DNA of 64,000 bases from assembly GCA_017562135.1 (NCBI GenBank), contig QEYB01001312.1, positions 2,108,001 through 2,172,000 of the forward strand, given 5' to 3'. This DNA is from Dipylidium caninum. Lineage: Eukaryota > Platyhelminthes > Cestoda > Cyclophyllidea > Dipylidiidae. This document shows positions 24,625 to 38,200 of this stretch, piece by piece. The notes under the pieces were generated by a model. That model ran no database searches and was not told the DNA's origin. It saw nothing but the letters and a program-made list of their open reading frames with translations. Numbering within the stretch: position 1 is the first letter of the stretch; each line of letters opens with the position of its first letter. The translations under genes and the position numbers were made by a program.

Positions 24625-26642
24625 TCTGCACAGGAAGATGGCAGCAGCGATATTTTTACACTTGAGCGCGTGCCCGCGCAAAGTCTCCCGTGCAGGGCAC
24701 AAAGTGACACAAGGAAGCGATGTGATCAGCTTTCGCATACAGTGCCTATATACGCCGAGGTGGTTGTTTTTGCCCTTTGGTGTGTAGCATGTCTGGGCAG
24801 TGGAGCACTAGAGTCTGCTGCAGTCGTTGGCACCAGTTTCTCTGGGCGATTGTGTGGCGATGGGACGCAGGAAGTTGGGACGGTCCCAGGTGAGACCATT
24901 CGGCGAGATATGATGTGGGCGGAGGAGGAGGCCATGGTGAGTCGGGTGGATGAAATGCTGTCGGAGTCGTGAAGGTGATGTGGAGTGTGCAGCGTAGGAT
25001 GAAAGCGAGACGTGCCAGGCGGTGGTCATTGAGATTAGTGCTATTTAGTTTTCAGTCGAGGGAGTGGAGGGAGTGGAGGGATTGGAGCGGAGGAGGAGGG
25101 TGGTGTTGTGGTTGGGAGCGCAGACAACTGCGCGGATAGTCTCTGTGGGAGAGTGAGGCGTAGGTGGTTTTCGGGGAGGCGGGAAGACAGGACTGAGAGC
25201 AGGCTGCGTGGCGCTGTGGAGGGTGTCCGAGCAGTTTTCTGCCCAGAGGTTGATGTGGACTGGAAAGGTGGGGTGGCGGGGCAGATAAGTTTGTATTCAC
25301 ACTTGTTCACAACTACGCCAACAGGTGATGCGCTCTGATCCCGTGAAATGTGGGAGATGGGCGGCCTTGGTAGATGCAGGCGGAGGTGTGTTGCAGCCAC
25401 TGGCGGTGATGTGGGGAGATGGGCGGCGTGGGGAGGAGGTGGGTGGTAGGTGGGTGGTCGCGCTTGGAAGTGTGAAGGACCCCCGTGGGGCAAATCGCAG
25501 CCACCGAGTCGGGGTGCAATTGAGAGCTACCGAGAGGCGGTTCTCTACTCTTGCGGTGGCGCCGTTCCAAGGTGACCGCGTGTGGATGCTGGTCTGCGGG
25601 AACTGATGTGCATCCCAATTTAGAACCAGTTGGACTGGAGTGACAACACTGGGGTGGACGATGACAGCAGTGGGATTGGCGCAGCAATTGTCAGAAGAGA
25701 CTAGGTCGAGCGCAGCGAGAAGAGAGGCATCAGCGGCGGTCTAGTGGACTCCGCCCGTTAGCGGTTTTCATGTGCGAGCGTAAGTGGTTAGAGCTGTGGC
25801 GCTGGGAACAGCAAGGGGATGCCATAATGCCGACGCTTGGACCGGAAAGACAGAAGCCAACGAATGTAGGTAGAGGTTGTGGCGAAGCCTGTTTGCCAGT
25901 TGGTGCCACTGGCAGGCAGCACTCTCAGTGGCGCACGCGGACGAGTTCGAGGGAGACAGACAGTCAGTGAGTGGGAGCAGTGAAGGACTGTTGCTTTTGG
26001 CGTCCATTCTCACTGCGCGTCGGTGGTGGCGGTGCTTGGGGAGACACGACCATGGGCGTCGGTGGGGTCTCACCGGTGGAGGGTTGGCAGGTGGGAGGTT
26101 GATGTGGCGTGGTTGGCAGGGTGTCAGGGGATGTCCGCAGCTACTGATGCGAAGCCCTTTGGGTAAGTGGAATAGAGGCGCGAGAGCCTCTCGTGTTAGT
26201 CCTAACAGGTACTGGTAGCGCGCTGCCATGGGGCGGGTGACAAGAGGGGCAGCAGGTCGACTGGATGGAGTGAGAAGAACGCTGGTTCATGTGATTTCTG
26301 AATGCTGGCGCAGAAGTGCGTGTGGCGCGTCGACGAGGCGCAGAGGCGACGCTGAGGCGGGTTGTACAGCGACTCGCAATTGGCCATGTGTTCTGCATCC
26401 CTCTCCCCTCGTCCATCCCCCCGAGAGGTGCCCTGCACTCAGTTGATGTGCTGGGGTGGTGTGTGTTGAGGCGACTGCTGTGCGGGTGTTGACAGGGAGT
26501 AGAACGGTGGTGGTGGGAATGACGAGCGTTGTGAGGTGAGACGGTGTGGTGCTGCCTAAGTGTCGTCCTTAATTGGCACTCGATTGAACGAGTGCGGTCG
26601 AGGCAGGATGAGGTGGAGGCGCGCGTGGGGGTGTGTTTCGGC

Positions 26643-26668
26643 GTTGGGGGTTGGGGGGGGGAGAGGGC
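26643..26668 (+). other. G-quadruplex-type G-run
   Basis: Runs of 5, 9 and 3 G separated by TT and AGA, in the sense strand downstream of gene A. The left-arm counterpart (about 2648-2666) has shorter C-runs. Confidence 0.55.
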
Positions 26669-27540
26669 GAGCCAGCCATGGACTCGCTGACGACTTCCAA
26701 ACCTGTCAAGAGGAGAATTACCCGTGACAGCGTGGTAAGCGTAAGTGACAGTGATGTGTGCACTCACGTGAGAGAGTGGAGTGTGGTGGGTCGCGAAGGT
26801 GTCCGCTGCGAAGGCGGACTGTGTTCGAGGTGGACACGCTGATGCGCGTGGATTGAGGGTCGAGTCTGCCGTCTTGGGTCTAACCGTCGCGACCCCACGA
26901 TGCGTCAATCCCCTGACCGCGGCTTACGAAGTGGAGCATGCTGATTTTGGCGAGGCCGACCTGTCGTGTGGGTGGCAGTGGTGCTTGGCCCTGACGGCGG
27001 TGTGTTGGCGTCTGATCTGTCGAGGACGACGGTGGCATCGGTGACACCGACGAAGGTGTTGGCGACCGCATTCGTCCGCATGACTCATGCATCGCCGTCG
27101 CGTCATCGCATGTCAGCGTGACTTTGTTGGCGGTTGGCGGTTGGCGGTTGGCGGTCGGCGTGCGTTGGCGTCTGAGCCCGCGACTGAGTCACACCATGCT
27201 CGAACAAACACAAAGTGGAGTGCCTGTGATGCGCGGCGGAGGCTGAGTGGCGCACCGACGCCTCCCACCCGCCCTCCGGCCTCCTCGTTCGGCGCCCTAC
27301 TCGTCTGCCTTCCCCCTCCTTTCCGCCCACTGCTCTGGTCGGAGTTGTCCTGCATTGTGCCCACGATTGAAGTCAGCCAGCAATCAACCAGCGACGCGAA
27401 CATGCCTTTCCCCCTCCACCAGCATGAAGGTCGCAATGAGGGGAGTTGGTGTTAAAGTATTTGTGGCGAGCCTAACGCTGCACTTGATGCCATCGCCCTC
27501 TTGACCCTGAGTCAACATATCAGACGGAAATGCCGACTTT

Positions 27541-27834
27541 TTGGCGTGTGGGACGGAAAGCAGGCAGTCATTGTCAGTGACACGGTGTGTGTCAGTGGAC
27601 AATGACAGTGTCGGTTACGGAGTTCGGCGCAGTCAGTGTCCTCGGCAGCAATTGAGGAGAGTGGTGAATGAGGAGAACGGCGTGCCGCGTCAGTGCGAGG
27701 TCAAGGAGTTTGGTCTGAGCGGAGGGTGTCCGGCTAACTGCAAGCACTGGCGGCTAGTGAACTCGGCCGAGGTGGGAGCGAAGCCGTGGACCAGTGGTGA
27801 GGGCAATCGGTTGAGTGATGAGTGTTTGAAATGA
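27541..27834 (+). other. Conserved open frame, right-arm copy
   Basis: An open frame of about 97 codons matching the left-arm frame at 1493-1783. The last 70 or so residues, with Cys and Trp (GGCPANCKHW), are unchanged. Two indels near the start cancel. No family recognised; coding status is open. Confidence 0.2.
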
Positions 27835-28283
27835 GGAGAACTGGAGCAACGTGGCGAGTGCTGCCAGCATCCTTTCGTCCTGCTTATTGCTTCGTGTGGC
27901 GTTTGAGCCTTGTCGCCTCTTCGACGGCAGCTATTATTCTGCCCCATGGGCACGCGCACGTGACGGGACGAAAGTGCTTCTACTAACAAACCATCGGTAG
28001 GTGGGTTTGGGGGCAGCGGGTTGATGAGGGTGTGGACGGTGAGGGTGTGGCAGCAGAAGACTTTGTAGCGCCGGTGGACATGAGGGTTGGCAGAGTGCGC
28101 CCTGAAGTGCATTAACGGGGGGGTAGTGAGGTCTCGTCTTCCTCCCCTTCTCTCTATGGAGGTTATTGGCGATTTCTTCATCGTCTTTCGAATGATCGAG
28201 AGATGTAGGAGACTGGTCTCCAATCTGCACACGGTCTCTGCGTTGTCCGAGGTGAAGGCAGTAGCCTGGGGTGAGGTCAAGTG

Positions 28284-28345
28284 AGCGTGAAGCGTGAGCG
28301 GGAGGAGGAGGAGGAGGGGTAGGAGGGGTAGGAGGGGGAGGAGAC
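28284..28345 (+). repeat. GGAGGA/GGGGTA purine tract
   Basis: Counterpart of the pyrimidine tract at 561-612 in the left arm, with different repeat numbers. Confidence 0.7.
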
Positions 28346-29299
28346 CGATGTGGAAGAGGATTAGGTGAGGGAGAGAAAGAGGCAGAGTGGCGCAAGAGCC
28401 GGACTCTCGCGACAGTGGTGACCGTCTGTGGTCTTGTACTCACCGCCCGTGGTAGTCTTCCATCCGCGGGGAATACGTCCTGCCCACTGCCACTGCCCAC
28501 TCGCACCGCTTACATGTCGCCGCAGGCACACGTGCTGCTCCCAGCAGGGCTCCAGGGCGCCCTGCTGCCACTGCTCTCAGCAAGGGTCAGCATGGGTTTG
28601 CTTAAGCAGAGTGACGACATCGGTGCCATGCGAGGCCTCTAGGTGGCCCCGTGTGGCGCGACATATTCGGTGCTGCTCCGTGCTGTCAGGCCAGAGGTCT
28701 CTGTGTGACTCATTTTCCTGCCTCCAGGAAGGATGCAGTGTCGAAGTGACATCGGCAGTGCGGCGACGCACCTGCGAGTGAGTGTCATGCGGCCTCGAAT
28801 TGTCGCCAGCGGAGAGCGACGAGGCACCGAGTTGGTGGAGCTGTGGTGTTTCCTTCGACGCGGCAGGTCACCTCTTCCATAGACGCACGTCAGCCTGCGT
28901 GGCGACGGGATTGTGGGCATGAATTGCCACTGCCGGCGAAGAACGCCATTGCTGTGGTCAAACCGCGTCTTGTGTGTTTGTATGTTTGTGTTGGCTGTGG
29001 GGTATGTTCTCGTTCGATTAGGTGTGGATGTAGGCCGATGGGGAGTGAACAAGAGGAGGTAGGGGTGTGTTGGGCGAAGGTTGGAGGTGGAGCACACGAG
29101 AAGAGTACTTTGCCGCCATTTAGTGGTTGTGGTGCAGCGGAATGGGCGGCTTATTAAAGCGCGCCTTCGTCCACTCCTCGATGGCGCCTTCCGCCATCCT
29201 GACTGCTCTGGTAGTCCAACCCCCTTCACTAATTCTTCGATTTCTGACCTTGGTATCCGCGATTCCGCAGACCCGTGCACTTGACGAATGCCCCTATTC

Positions 29300-32200
29300 T
29301 CGTGTGGAGTAATCCTATCACGAAGAATTGAATGACTCAATGATTGCTTACCGACTTAGATGTCTTCATTCATAGCACAAATCCTTCAGTGAAATTTCTC
29401 CTCATTTTGCAGAAGTCATTTTTGGTCATATACACTCCCCATCTCTGTTTGGAAACGTTTCTACTTAATGGAGTAATAGTAGCACTCTAGTAGTTGTGCA
29501 CTTTCGGTTTGAAAGGCTGTTGAGTTGGTGCTTTCAGCCAGGAGGCTGACAACTGCTTCCTTGACCAATTCTACTGAGGTTGGATGTTGGTGACGTAATC
29601 TGTAGTGCATGGATGGTACCTATTTTGCTTCCTCTCATCTATTTGTAGTTTCTCTATCACTGGTGAAACCCAATTTCCATATATTTTGACTCGAGATGTG
29701 CATTTTCTAATTCACTTTCCCTGGAGCCTTTGCCTCAAGTCGTTTTTCTGTGTTTTACATTTTAATGATATGCATGATTTGGCACCATTAAACTCATTGA
29801 TACAAAGTTTTTCTTCCGAAACAGTTGTGGCCCTACAGCAGATGAAACCATACCGAGTGTAGTGGTAATTTCCCACACGTGTACTTTAAGGATGTTTTGC
29901 GGCTATTCGTGACTTCCGTTCAATGCAATCTAATTAATACTTGAAACGAGTTTTTGTTTTCGCGTTCCATTCCTTCTTCGTGTTTGTCTCACTTTAATAG
30001 ACTCCTTCGGAATGGATTATCTAACATTTATTGTCAGACACGCCCTCTTTCACATATGATTTTACGTTAAATGATTTTCTCTTGCTACCTGGCGATAAAG
30101 GGCAAAAATGAGACATGTTGTAAGATAATCCTCACTGTAAATGCGGCGTGTACCGAAAAGGAAAACTTCCATACTCCTTCTTATTTTCAAATTCGTCAGA
30201 CCAATTGGTCTCAGCCCACTGGGAGTTGCTGCAAACGTGATCCATCATATGGCTGAAGGGAGCTCAGATAATGTCAGGTTCCGCATTTATTTGTTGACGC
30301 CGTTCAGTACAAAATGAAAAAATAGCATTTTCTCCATGAGAATTCATGTTAACATCGTTGTCACGTTGTTCTAATAAGAACAAAGTGAAATTAATGTTAT
30401 GTTTTGCAACGGTCGGTTCATGAGGCCGCGAAGGGGCGGTGAGGGCGGTGGTGGCACTCTTCTCTCTTTCTATTACTATTACTATTACTCCTCTCCTCCG
30501 ACACCTCGGTTCCTTTCGATGGGGGCAATCGTGCCTTCTGTTGACTTAGTTTTCCAAGTAAACTGCACTTTTACATTACTTAGTGAATAAACGACTGTTT
30601 AATGGGGGGAGTGTGTGTGTGTGTGTGTGGGAGATCTCTGGGGTTGAAGGTAAGGGGCACACGAGTTCATCTTAGTTCACCCATTTGTGATGGGTGGGAT
30701 ATACCCAAACAGGTGTCAAAAAGCCCAATGGATTGACTCCGACCTCTTCTTCTTCTAGAGTCTGTTGAATTTGATAATCCCATCATTCACCGAATATTCG
30801 ACATTTTAAATCCACTGCTTACTATTTCCATAGACTTCACAAACTTTGCGGAGGGTTGTGGGGAGTGCAGGTTTATCGAGGTGATGCCTCGACCAATAAA
30901 TAAGGCGAAATGCATTAGTTCACCAATACACACGAGACGACGGAGAGCATGTGAGACTGATGGCGACTCACACTATTCATGGTTCGGCAAGGGTGGTAAA
31001 GCAAACACACGTTTGTGCGAGAACATCCTTTCTTAAGTTGTACTTCATGGGGCGAAACTATTATAAACGGGGTAAAATGTGCACTCCGATGTGGACACCT
31101 GACACTTTCCGAATCACAGCAAAATAGCGTGACAAGCTCTTCACCCTCCGTTGAGCGATTGGAGTGATCTTTCAATGAAGCAAACTCCTCGCCTTTAGAA
31201 AAAGTGAATGTCGACCCAGTAGACGGTTCTGGGTAAATCATTGGAGTGAAGTGGATGGAAATGGGGCCTCGAAGAGACCCGAGGAACACTGAACGTTTTA
31301 CCAGTGATTTGCTGGGAGATTTACATTTCCGCCTAAAGGAATTACAAAAAGAAGATATGTCTTCAGGAATCTGCGGTAGAGGGGACGGATGGCAATACAG
31401 TTTGATGGACAGTAGCTCTAAGAGCCACCAAAGACTTTGGGTGCAAGGCTGCGTCTCCAATCGTAAGTTTTGCCTGAACCTCAGCTCGGCAGAGAGATGA
31501 AGTCCTCTTAGCAGGTAAACGGGTGCGCATAGGCAAATTCACCGCCGTCGAGACTCACGACAATTGCTCACACACCAAACACATGTGCACACACACACAG
31601 ACACACCCCACTCCCGTCGCCAAATTGACAGGAGAGAGGATTTTCCTAAGTGCTCAGCAGGCACGTGCACGTGCTTGGCAGTGCAGCAGTAGTCAACACG
31701 ATGGGTGACATGTTGATGCGTGGAGGAGGGTTAATTTGTGGCACGCTCCATCTTCCCACCGGCAGCTGCTGACCCGGTCAGCCCGACCGTGCAGTTAAGG
31801 CAGTGTTGGGGGAAGGGGAAGGACCATGGGGAGGCGAGATGAGATCGCGATTCAATGGACAGAGGAGAATGTCGGTGTGGCCAGTGCTGACATGATTTTA
31901 CGAGCAGGAGTAAGTTAGGCATGAAGTATGCCTCAACGATAACAGAAAGTGTAGTCACTTTATGCGACTTCATGAAAATTCTGTGCAAATCGAGCACAGT
32001 CAGTGAGAGGATTAGGTGGCGGAGATGGAGATGGTGAAGCCGTCGAGAGAGAGTCGAAGCGTTCCGGGGAGACAATTCGGGAAGCGGAGTCGCGTATGAC
32101 GGTCGCGAGTTCGTTCTCTCACTTAATGGCTGCTGCTAAACTCAAGTGGGAATACTGTTTGGTAAGCTTAGTCATTGTGTCAAATTTGGGACCGGTCTAT

Positions 32201-35200
32201 TTACCATTCACAGGGCTTCTAATTGCGTGGTAAATACATGTGGACTCGCCTCTGACGTTTTCAAGTGAAGGAACCACGACTAGCGCCATCGCTCAGTGTG
32301 CAGCGTTAAACCTTTCGACGAATTACATTGCAACATGGTGAAGACCGATGGTCTAATGTCATGAGTTGCGCCTCCTAGGACCTAAAAAGATTCCCTTCAC
32401 TCCCTTGCAATCGACTAATATTTACCTTAACTGCCAGTTCGACCAGGCAAGTACTTCTGGCCACGCGTAAAACCTCCCCAAGTTATTAACTACGCCTGAG
32501 AAAAGTTGTGTTTTGTCACTTCGTGAAGGGGCTACCATGTTGTTCCGTTTGTTGCAGGCATTCCTTCCCTGACAAGAATTAACCTCGCAGAATTTCCCTG
32601 CGGAGACCGCACCTTGACTCTAATGTTGCCGCCGTCTAATCTTTACTTTGGAAACTGCTAGTGATGTGACGGTTTTAGCGAGGCAGGCTGTTTGTTCGAG
32701 TGCGTGTTACGGACACGGTCATGCGACTTTTCCGTAATAAGATAGGGACAATTGTCCAAGCTGGGCTGAAGTGAAGCCATGTTCGAGCGTGTGCCGATCA
32801 TCGCACCCGCCTGACACCTCGGCAGCATCGCCCGGTTTAGGCTGTTCGAACGTTACACTCGTGTGTGCAGGCAGAGCGGATATTTACTGGCTGGGTAAAC
32901 GAGGGCAGGTGATGTGCTTTCATTCTTACACAGGTCCACAGTTGGAAGTCATTCTGTTGCACCGTCCACCTCCACAGCAGGCGCTTGTGCTGCAGCCGAC
33001 GAAAGTATTCCTTCACGTCCTTCGACTGTCAATGCGGCTGCTGGCTTTGGATAGCGCAGAACACCAAAGTCCGCATTATGGAGCATGTGGAGTTAATTTA
33101 CATAACAGTTTGAGAACGAGTAAAAAAAATCGGCCCAGGATTTGCATAGGCGATTGAAATCGCTTGCTAACCGAATGATAGCCATGAATGAATGACAGGA
33201 GTGAAGTGGCCCCGCTCTCTTACATGAGCAACTCTCTCCCACCAATTAACCACTATGAGTGTGAGGGTGCTCGTCCAAAAGTCCTACCCTGGAGATTCTT
33301 TCAAGCAGGGCAAAGACCTCTCCTAGTGATTGGCATTGTTGCGACGCCCCTGTCACCCATGACTTCCCCCACTTGATTAGTCTTTATTCGACAAGGCAGG
33401 GCAGCTGAAACAGAGGCGCTCCAACCGACGTCTGCCACCTTCCTCGCCGGGCCCCGTTTGAGGCCGATGGGGGGTCAAGAGAGTTTTGCCAAAGCTCTAG
33501 CGGATTCGAGTGAGCCGTTTTAGTTGAAAGAAAGTCCTTCACAGGTCGGTTTTAATCATCTTCATTCAGGTGTTCCGCATCGCCTCGTCAAAATGCCGTC
33601 AACGCCCCGAAGTCACAAGCTCGAAAGCTCTCAGTTCAGTGGACGTACCAAAATGTCTCTGTAGATAGTGCAGAGATACCTCCGGTCACAAATGCCTTTG
33701 TTCCACCTCACTCGCTACCGCAACAGGTGCCCAATGACTGAGTCGCTTTTAAATGGCGCGTTTTGCCCCCATCCACTTCACCATCCCCGTAAACAAGACG
33801 TTTCACTACCACTTTCACTCACTCCTTGAGAGAAACGGCCAGTCGAATTGTCCTTCGAGTAGGGGAATTTGTGGCTCAAGTAGAACACCCGAGTGATTTA
33901 CTTACTTGGCGAGAAATTACCGCTATTCGCGGTAGAAGCAGTCACGGAGGAAAACCGGACGGTGAGGCATACGAAAGCAGAGTGACTTGATGTGGGCCGC
34001 TGGCAGCGTTTGTGGGGGTTCGCCATGCGTGTCTCCGCTGGGACCGCTTTCACCTCGGCCTCAAACTCTCCCCTTAACGCATTGGCGCAATTTAGCTCAA
34101 ACTTCTCATAGCATTACACCTCGCTGTCAGAGTAATTAGTTTAATTTCATGCAGTGACTTCTCCTACGGTAGTCGCATTGCAGCTAAATCACTATTATGT
34201 ACAACAATGGTCACACAATGAAATTACATGCCTATTACTAGGGGTGAATGATTTAAATTGACATATGTAATTGCAAATGCAGCGGTTACGGAGGCGAAGC
34301 TATGTTTTGGGAAAAGATGCCGTTGCGTCTTCTGGGGGAATGAGCTCCTCATGTGGCAATAACTCAAATTCCGAGGTATGCAACACATTCTCTATCTTTG
34401 GACGCCACGCCACTCCTCGGAGCCCTCAAGAGCTACCATTTTCCCAAGTCCCTTCCCGTTACTACGACACCTCCCTTAAGCGACGCTTGGGTAACCGACG
34501 GACGCTAAGACCGGATGCATTCTTCCTGGTTTGTTTGTTTGCTCACAAAAACTCTCTTTGGTACCATGAGGACACACTTTAGCCCCTCCTGGGGCCCATT
34601 TTGCCCCATAGTGGCCAAGGAGAGCGTTGACGGGACACACCAGTCCAGACCCGTTCTACTGCAGCTCGGTCAGTTCGTAAGTGATGGCGTTTCGTCCAAG
34701 CGACTCAAACCATCAAGCGGACACACAGAGGAGGCGGCGTTTGTGTTCAAATGAACCCTTAAGGGCCGTTCTAAAGGAATATTATTTGAAAAGGGATTCG
34801 TTGGAGTGCTGCCACTTTAGAGGCCGTGGCGATCTTAGTGGAGCGGAGCACACACGGGCGGGCACATCACAACTACGTGCTCCAGGCGAGTAGAACCGCT
34901 GCGAGAGTCAGAGACGAGAAGGATTGGAAGGCCGCCATCACCCATCGCCGGAGGTTTATCAGATCTTTTAATGCCAATGCTGCGACGACGCTAAGTATTT
35001 CGAGTAAGAAAAAATGCAATTACTAACTTTCCTCAGAGCCACGTTGCTATTCCCGCGCCAAAACTCATTTCCCCTTCTCCCGCAGCAGCGAAAGTGGTCT
35101 TGTAGTCAACTCTTAAGATGGGACGACGGGTTTGTCGACCTTTTGGAGACGGGGTGGCACGATAAACGACTGTTGCATCATCGCAAAGGAGTGGGAGAAT

Positions 35201-38200
35201 CCTAAAAAGGTGAACAGCTTTCGTGTGCAACCTGAGAGCGGCGGTTTTTGCACCGCAATCACCTCGAGAAGGCGGAACCCGAAGGAACGCTCCACACAGC
35301 AGTGATGCCAAGGGAAGCTCGGACTCAAGGCGAACTGACGAGCCACGACACACACTTATCCTCTTGCACCAACCCGAGGCCAGAGTGGCTGGGCCAAAAG
35401 ATGAACTGCAGTCATTTGGAACCAGTCGGTTGGATAGCACGTCTTCATGAGTTGTCTGGGACCCGATCAGTTTTTGCATGTCTTTCCCCTGTCAAATAGC
35501 ACTTCATGGGGATTTTATGAGATATCATTGTTGGAGTGGCAGATGGATGGTCTACTTGCTGCGAATCATCCCACCCGTGCCTTCTCAAAGTGCGGAAGTG
35601 AATAGAAGCGAGTGGGAGTCAAATCCCTTCCTTTACCCCTTCACGAAGCGCTCAACACTCTCGGTGCTGTTCCACTACGCGCGTAATTAGGCTTGTTTCC
35701 GTCGCAATGTCGGCTTCCCTTTTCCTTGAACACAAGCTAATCCGCTAGAGTGTAAAAATTCCTGTCTTAACACATGAAGTAATGATGGAAGGAGATACTG
35801 TTGCTGCATCCAACGTCTTCCGTATGAGCATCAGTTTTAGTTCAAATATGTAAAATATCCTGACAATATGCGTACTCTTTCGCTTGGCATTAACATGCTA
35901 CCTACCCCGCAAAATTCGCCTTCCTTTATCCATCAGCAGCGCAACAATTTCCCCGAGTGAAGCTCGAATGTGTATCGGAGAGGTTAGGTGACGCCAGCTT
36001 CGAATATGATGAATCTTCCATCCACAATTCTGAGCCAGTTAGCAGGAGATATCGTAAGAAACGACTTGATCAGTCTCCTTATTTGTAACTTGAGCTTGGA
36101 AAGACAAGGCATTTACGTTGATAACGTACGAAACGGCTCTTGGGGGTGCCAGCCGATGGCGGTTCTGGATGCGAGCCTTCTTATCCTCGCACACGTATGC
36201 CTTAACGCCTGTGCTGCGTATGCCGCTCTCAAGAGAGTCTCCGAATTTCTTTACCAGCGTCCATTCAATTAATTTGCCTTCAGGGTTAAATGTGATGGTG
36301 AGGCGGATTTTGAAAGTACGCTTGTGGCATGTGTAAGCGAGGAGGGGAAGCAGACACATGCGTGAGGCGAGGCATCATTTTTTGTAAGGTTCCTTCTGAA
36401 CGTGGGCGCTCGTCGTAACACAATAATGCGGGACGGGAGTGGCAGGGGGCACGCAACTTCACCAAATGAATATGACATCTCTCCCGGACGGCGGTGAGCG
36501 CGGATCACGAGGAAAGTCTTTTCTTCGCTGCAGTGTGGCCGGGCAATGAATGCGGTGTCAGTCGTCGCCCCATTGAAAACGATCTTCGCTTAGAGGATGA
36601 GAGAGGACCTCGATGGCAGGGGCATAACGCAGCGGTAAGATTCTTCGCATTTAGCCGGAAAGCCTGGGGTATTTAACCGCAATGGGCCAGAGATGAAATG
36701 CTTTACGGAGCAGTAGACGAGAGTCCTCGTAGCCAGAGCTTGCGCCGCGACTGTGGTTCTCTCCGCAGACACCAAATCATTTATTTTGGCATCAGCCAAG
36801 CGGTGGTTCACGTAATCACTCCGTGGAGAATCCAAGTTGCCTAGAGGTCAACCTGTGCAGTACTAAGCATGCTGTGGTCAAAAGTTGAGTGAAACAAACC
36901 CAGACGCTCACGCGGCAATGCGGATACCCAAGAGGCCATTTGTTGGCGTCTGAACAACATTTTTTTCAAATTCAAAATAATAACCAAATGTTTTCGATGT
37001 TGCCTAGCCTTTCTTCTCCACCGAAGAAGATGTCTGAGTTTTTAAGAAGGCCGTAAACAAGCCTGTTCTGTGGGTATTAGAGCGGATTAACGTGTTCCTC
37101 ACGGTCGCGAGTCACTCACGCCAGGGCAGTTCACGGCTAAGACGTCAAGCTGTCGCTCTGTCGTCCTGTCAAACGTGCCACCATGTTGTGAAGGCGATAC
37201 CAGCCGAAGGAACGGGCACTGATTTTCTACGGTTCCCTCGAGGTCCAAGCTAAATGGGAGAGTAAGTCGACACCGTGGTGTAACACGAAAGGCAATGGGG
37301 TCTATCGGCGCCACAATCTCCCTTCCACCCCGGCAAATCTCATGTTTAAATTGACCTTCGTGAGCTACAGAGAGAGTCTACACGATCATTCTGGTCGACG
37401 AACCTACTGGTTGGTGTTTTAAACTCCTGCTTCGAGTCAGCAATAAAAGGCGGTGTCAGGCGACCTTTCCATACTTTCTCGTAAAATGTGCTTGCAAACT
37501 TAGTCCTTCCGCTTTCGCACACAACCCTCGACGTGGGGAGGATGAGAACCGGCACGAAAACAACAACACGACGGTGCGTAGATAACCTTTGTCAGCTTAA
37601 CCGCTGAGTAGCCTGGGGGCCGAAATGCCTGTTTCACTCACTCTACTTAAGCAGAAATTGGAGGACTCTGCGTCGAAGATATGGATACCATTGGCCAAGT
37701 CATGTGGAGCTAGTAACCGTCGTTGTTTCAACTGTCCTCCTTTGACTGACAAAAAGGGACTTAATCTCTAAGTGCCTTGTCTGGCAGCTGACTCCAGAAC
37801 TAGTTAAGGTTGCATTTAAGGTTGCATTTATGGTTAGGCGAGTCTGGAAGAGCATGGTGAAGGTGAGGCGTGGAGGCGACCAGATGCGGGCCTCACGGCA
37901 AAAGCAGTCCTGTTGATAAGCCATTTGCCCTACTTGGCTGCAATCATCGCGTGATCACCCTCATTGAGGTCTTTCTGGCCTGTAACATTGGCGGGAAGTG
38001 ACCCAGTGGAGACGCGATGCGAGACCAGAGACGACTGGCTTCTCAGGCAAGGCTTCAGAAGACTCGAAATTCTCTCCACACAAGTGACATGTCAAAGTGT
38101 CACATACATCGTGTGCGCGTGCGTGTGTGAAACGCGATAACGTGACGAAAGAGTCTGAGGGATGCTGAAAGCGCCAGAGAAGAGTTTTCCCTGCTAACTA

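Larger units (their letters stand above)
22972..29300 (+). repeat. Right arm of the long inverted repeat
   Basis: Reverse complement of the left arm, verified by eye at many points up to about 28954; beyond that the left partner lies outside the window. The GC-rich character fades at about 29300, which I take as the likely outer end. The + strand is markedly G-rich over C (GGTGG, GGAGG, GTGTG), the same sense as the transporter gene. It carries exons 12 and 13 of gene A near its inner end; the remaining 4.7 kb shows no convincing gene. Confidence 0.9.

Noticed and set aside
26141..26908. 255-codon open frame on the - strand of the right arm
   Set aside because: The left-arm counterpart is broken into pieces in different frames (2422-2778, 2847-3392). 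The translation is low-complexity His/Pro/Thr/Arg from a skewed GC-rich sequence.
27690..29340. 190-230-codon - strand frames in the right arm
   Set aside because: Overlap one another and are interrupted or altered in the left arm by indels; Pro/Arg/His-rich with no domain.
30915..31460. 181-codon - strand frame in the 13 kb spacer
   Set aside because: No recognisable domain, overlaps a + strand frame with a GTAAGT at its end, and has no clear acceptor or partner exon. Kept only as an unproven possibility.
36039..36359. 106-codon - strand frame with protein-like text (KIRLTITFNPEGKLIEW)
   Set aside because: Looks more protein-like than its neighbours, but I cannot link it to a family or to flanking exons, and a + strand frame overlaps it.
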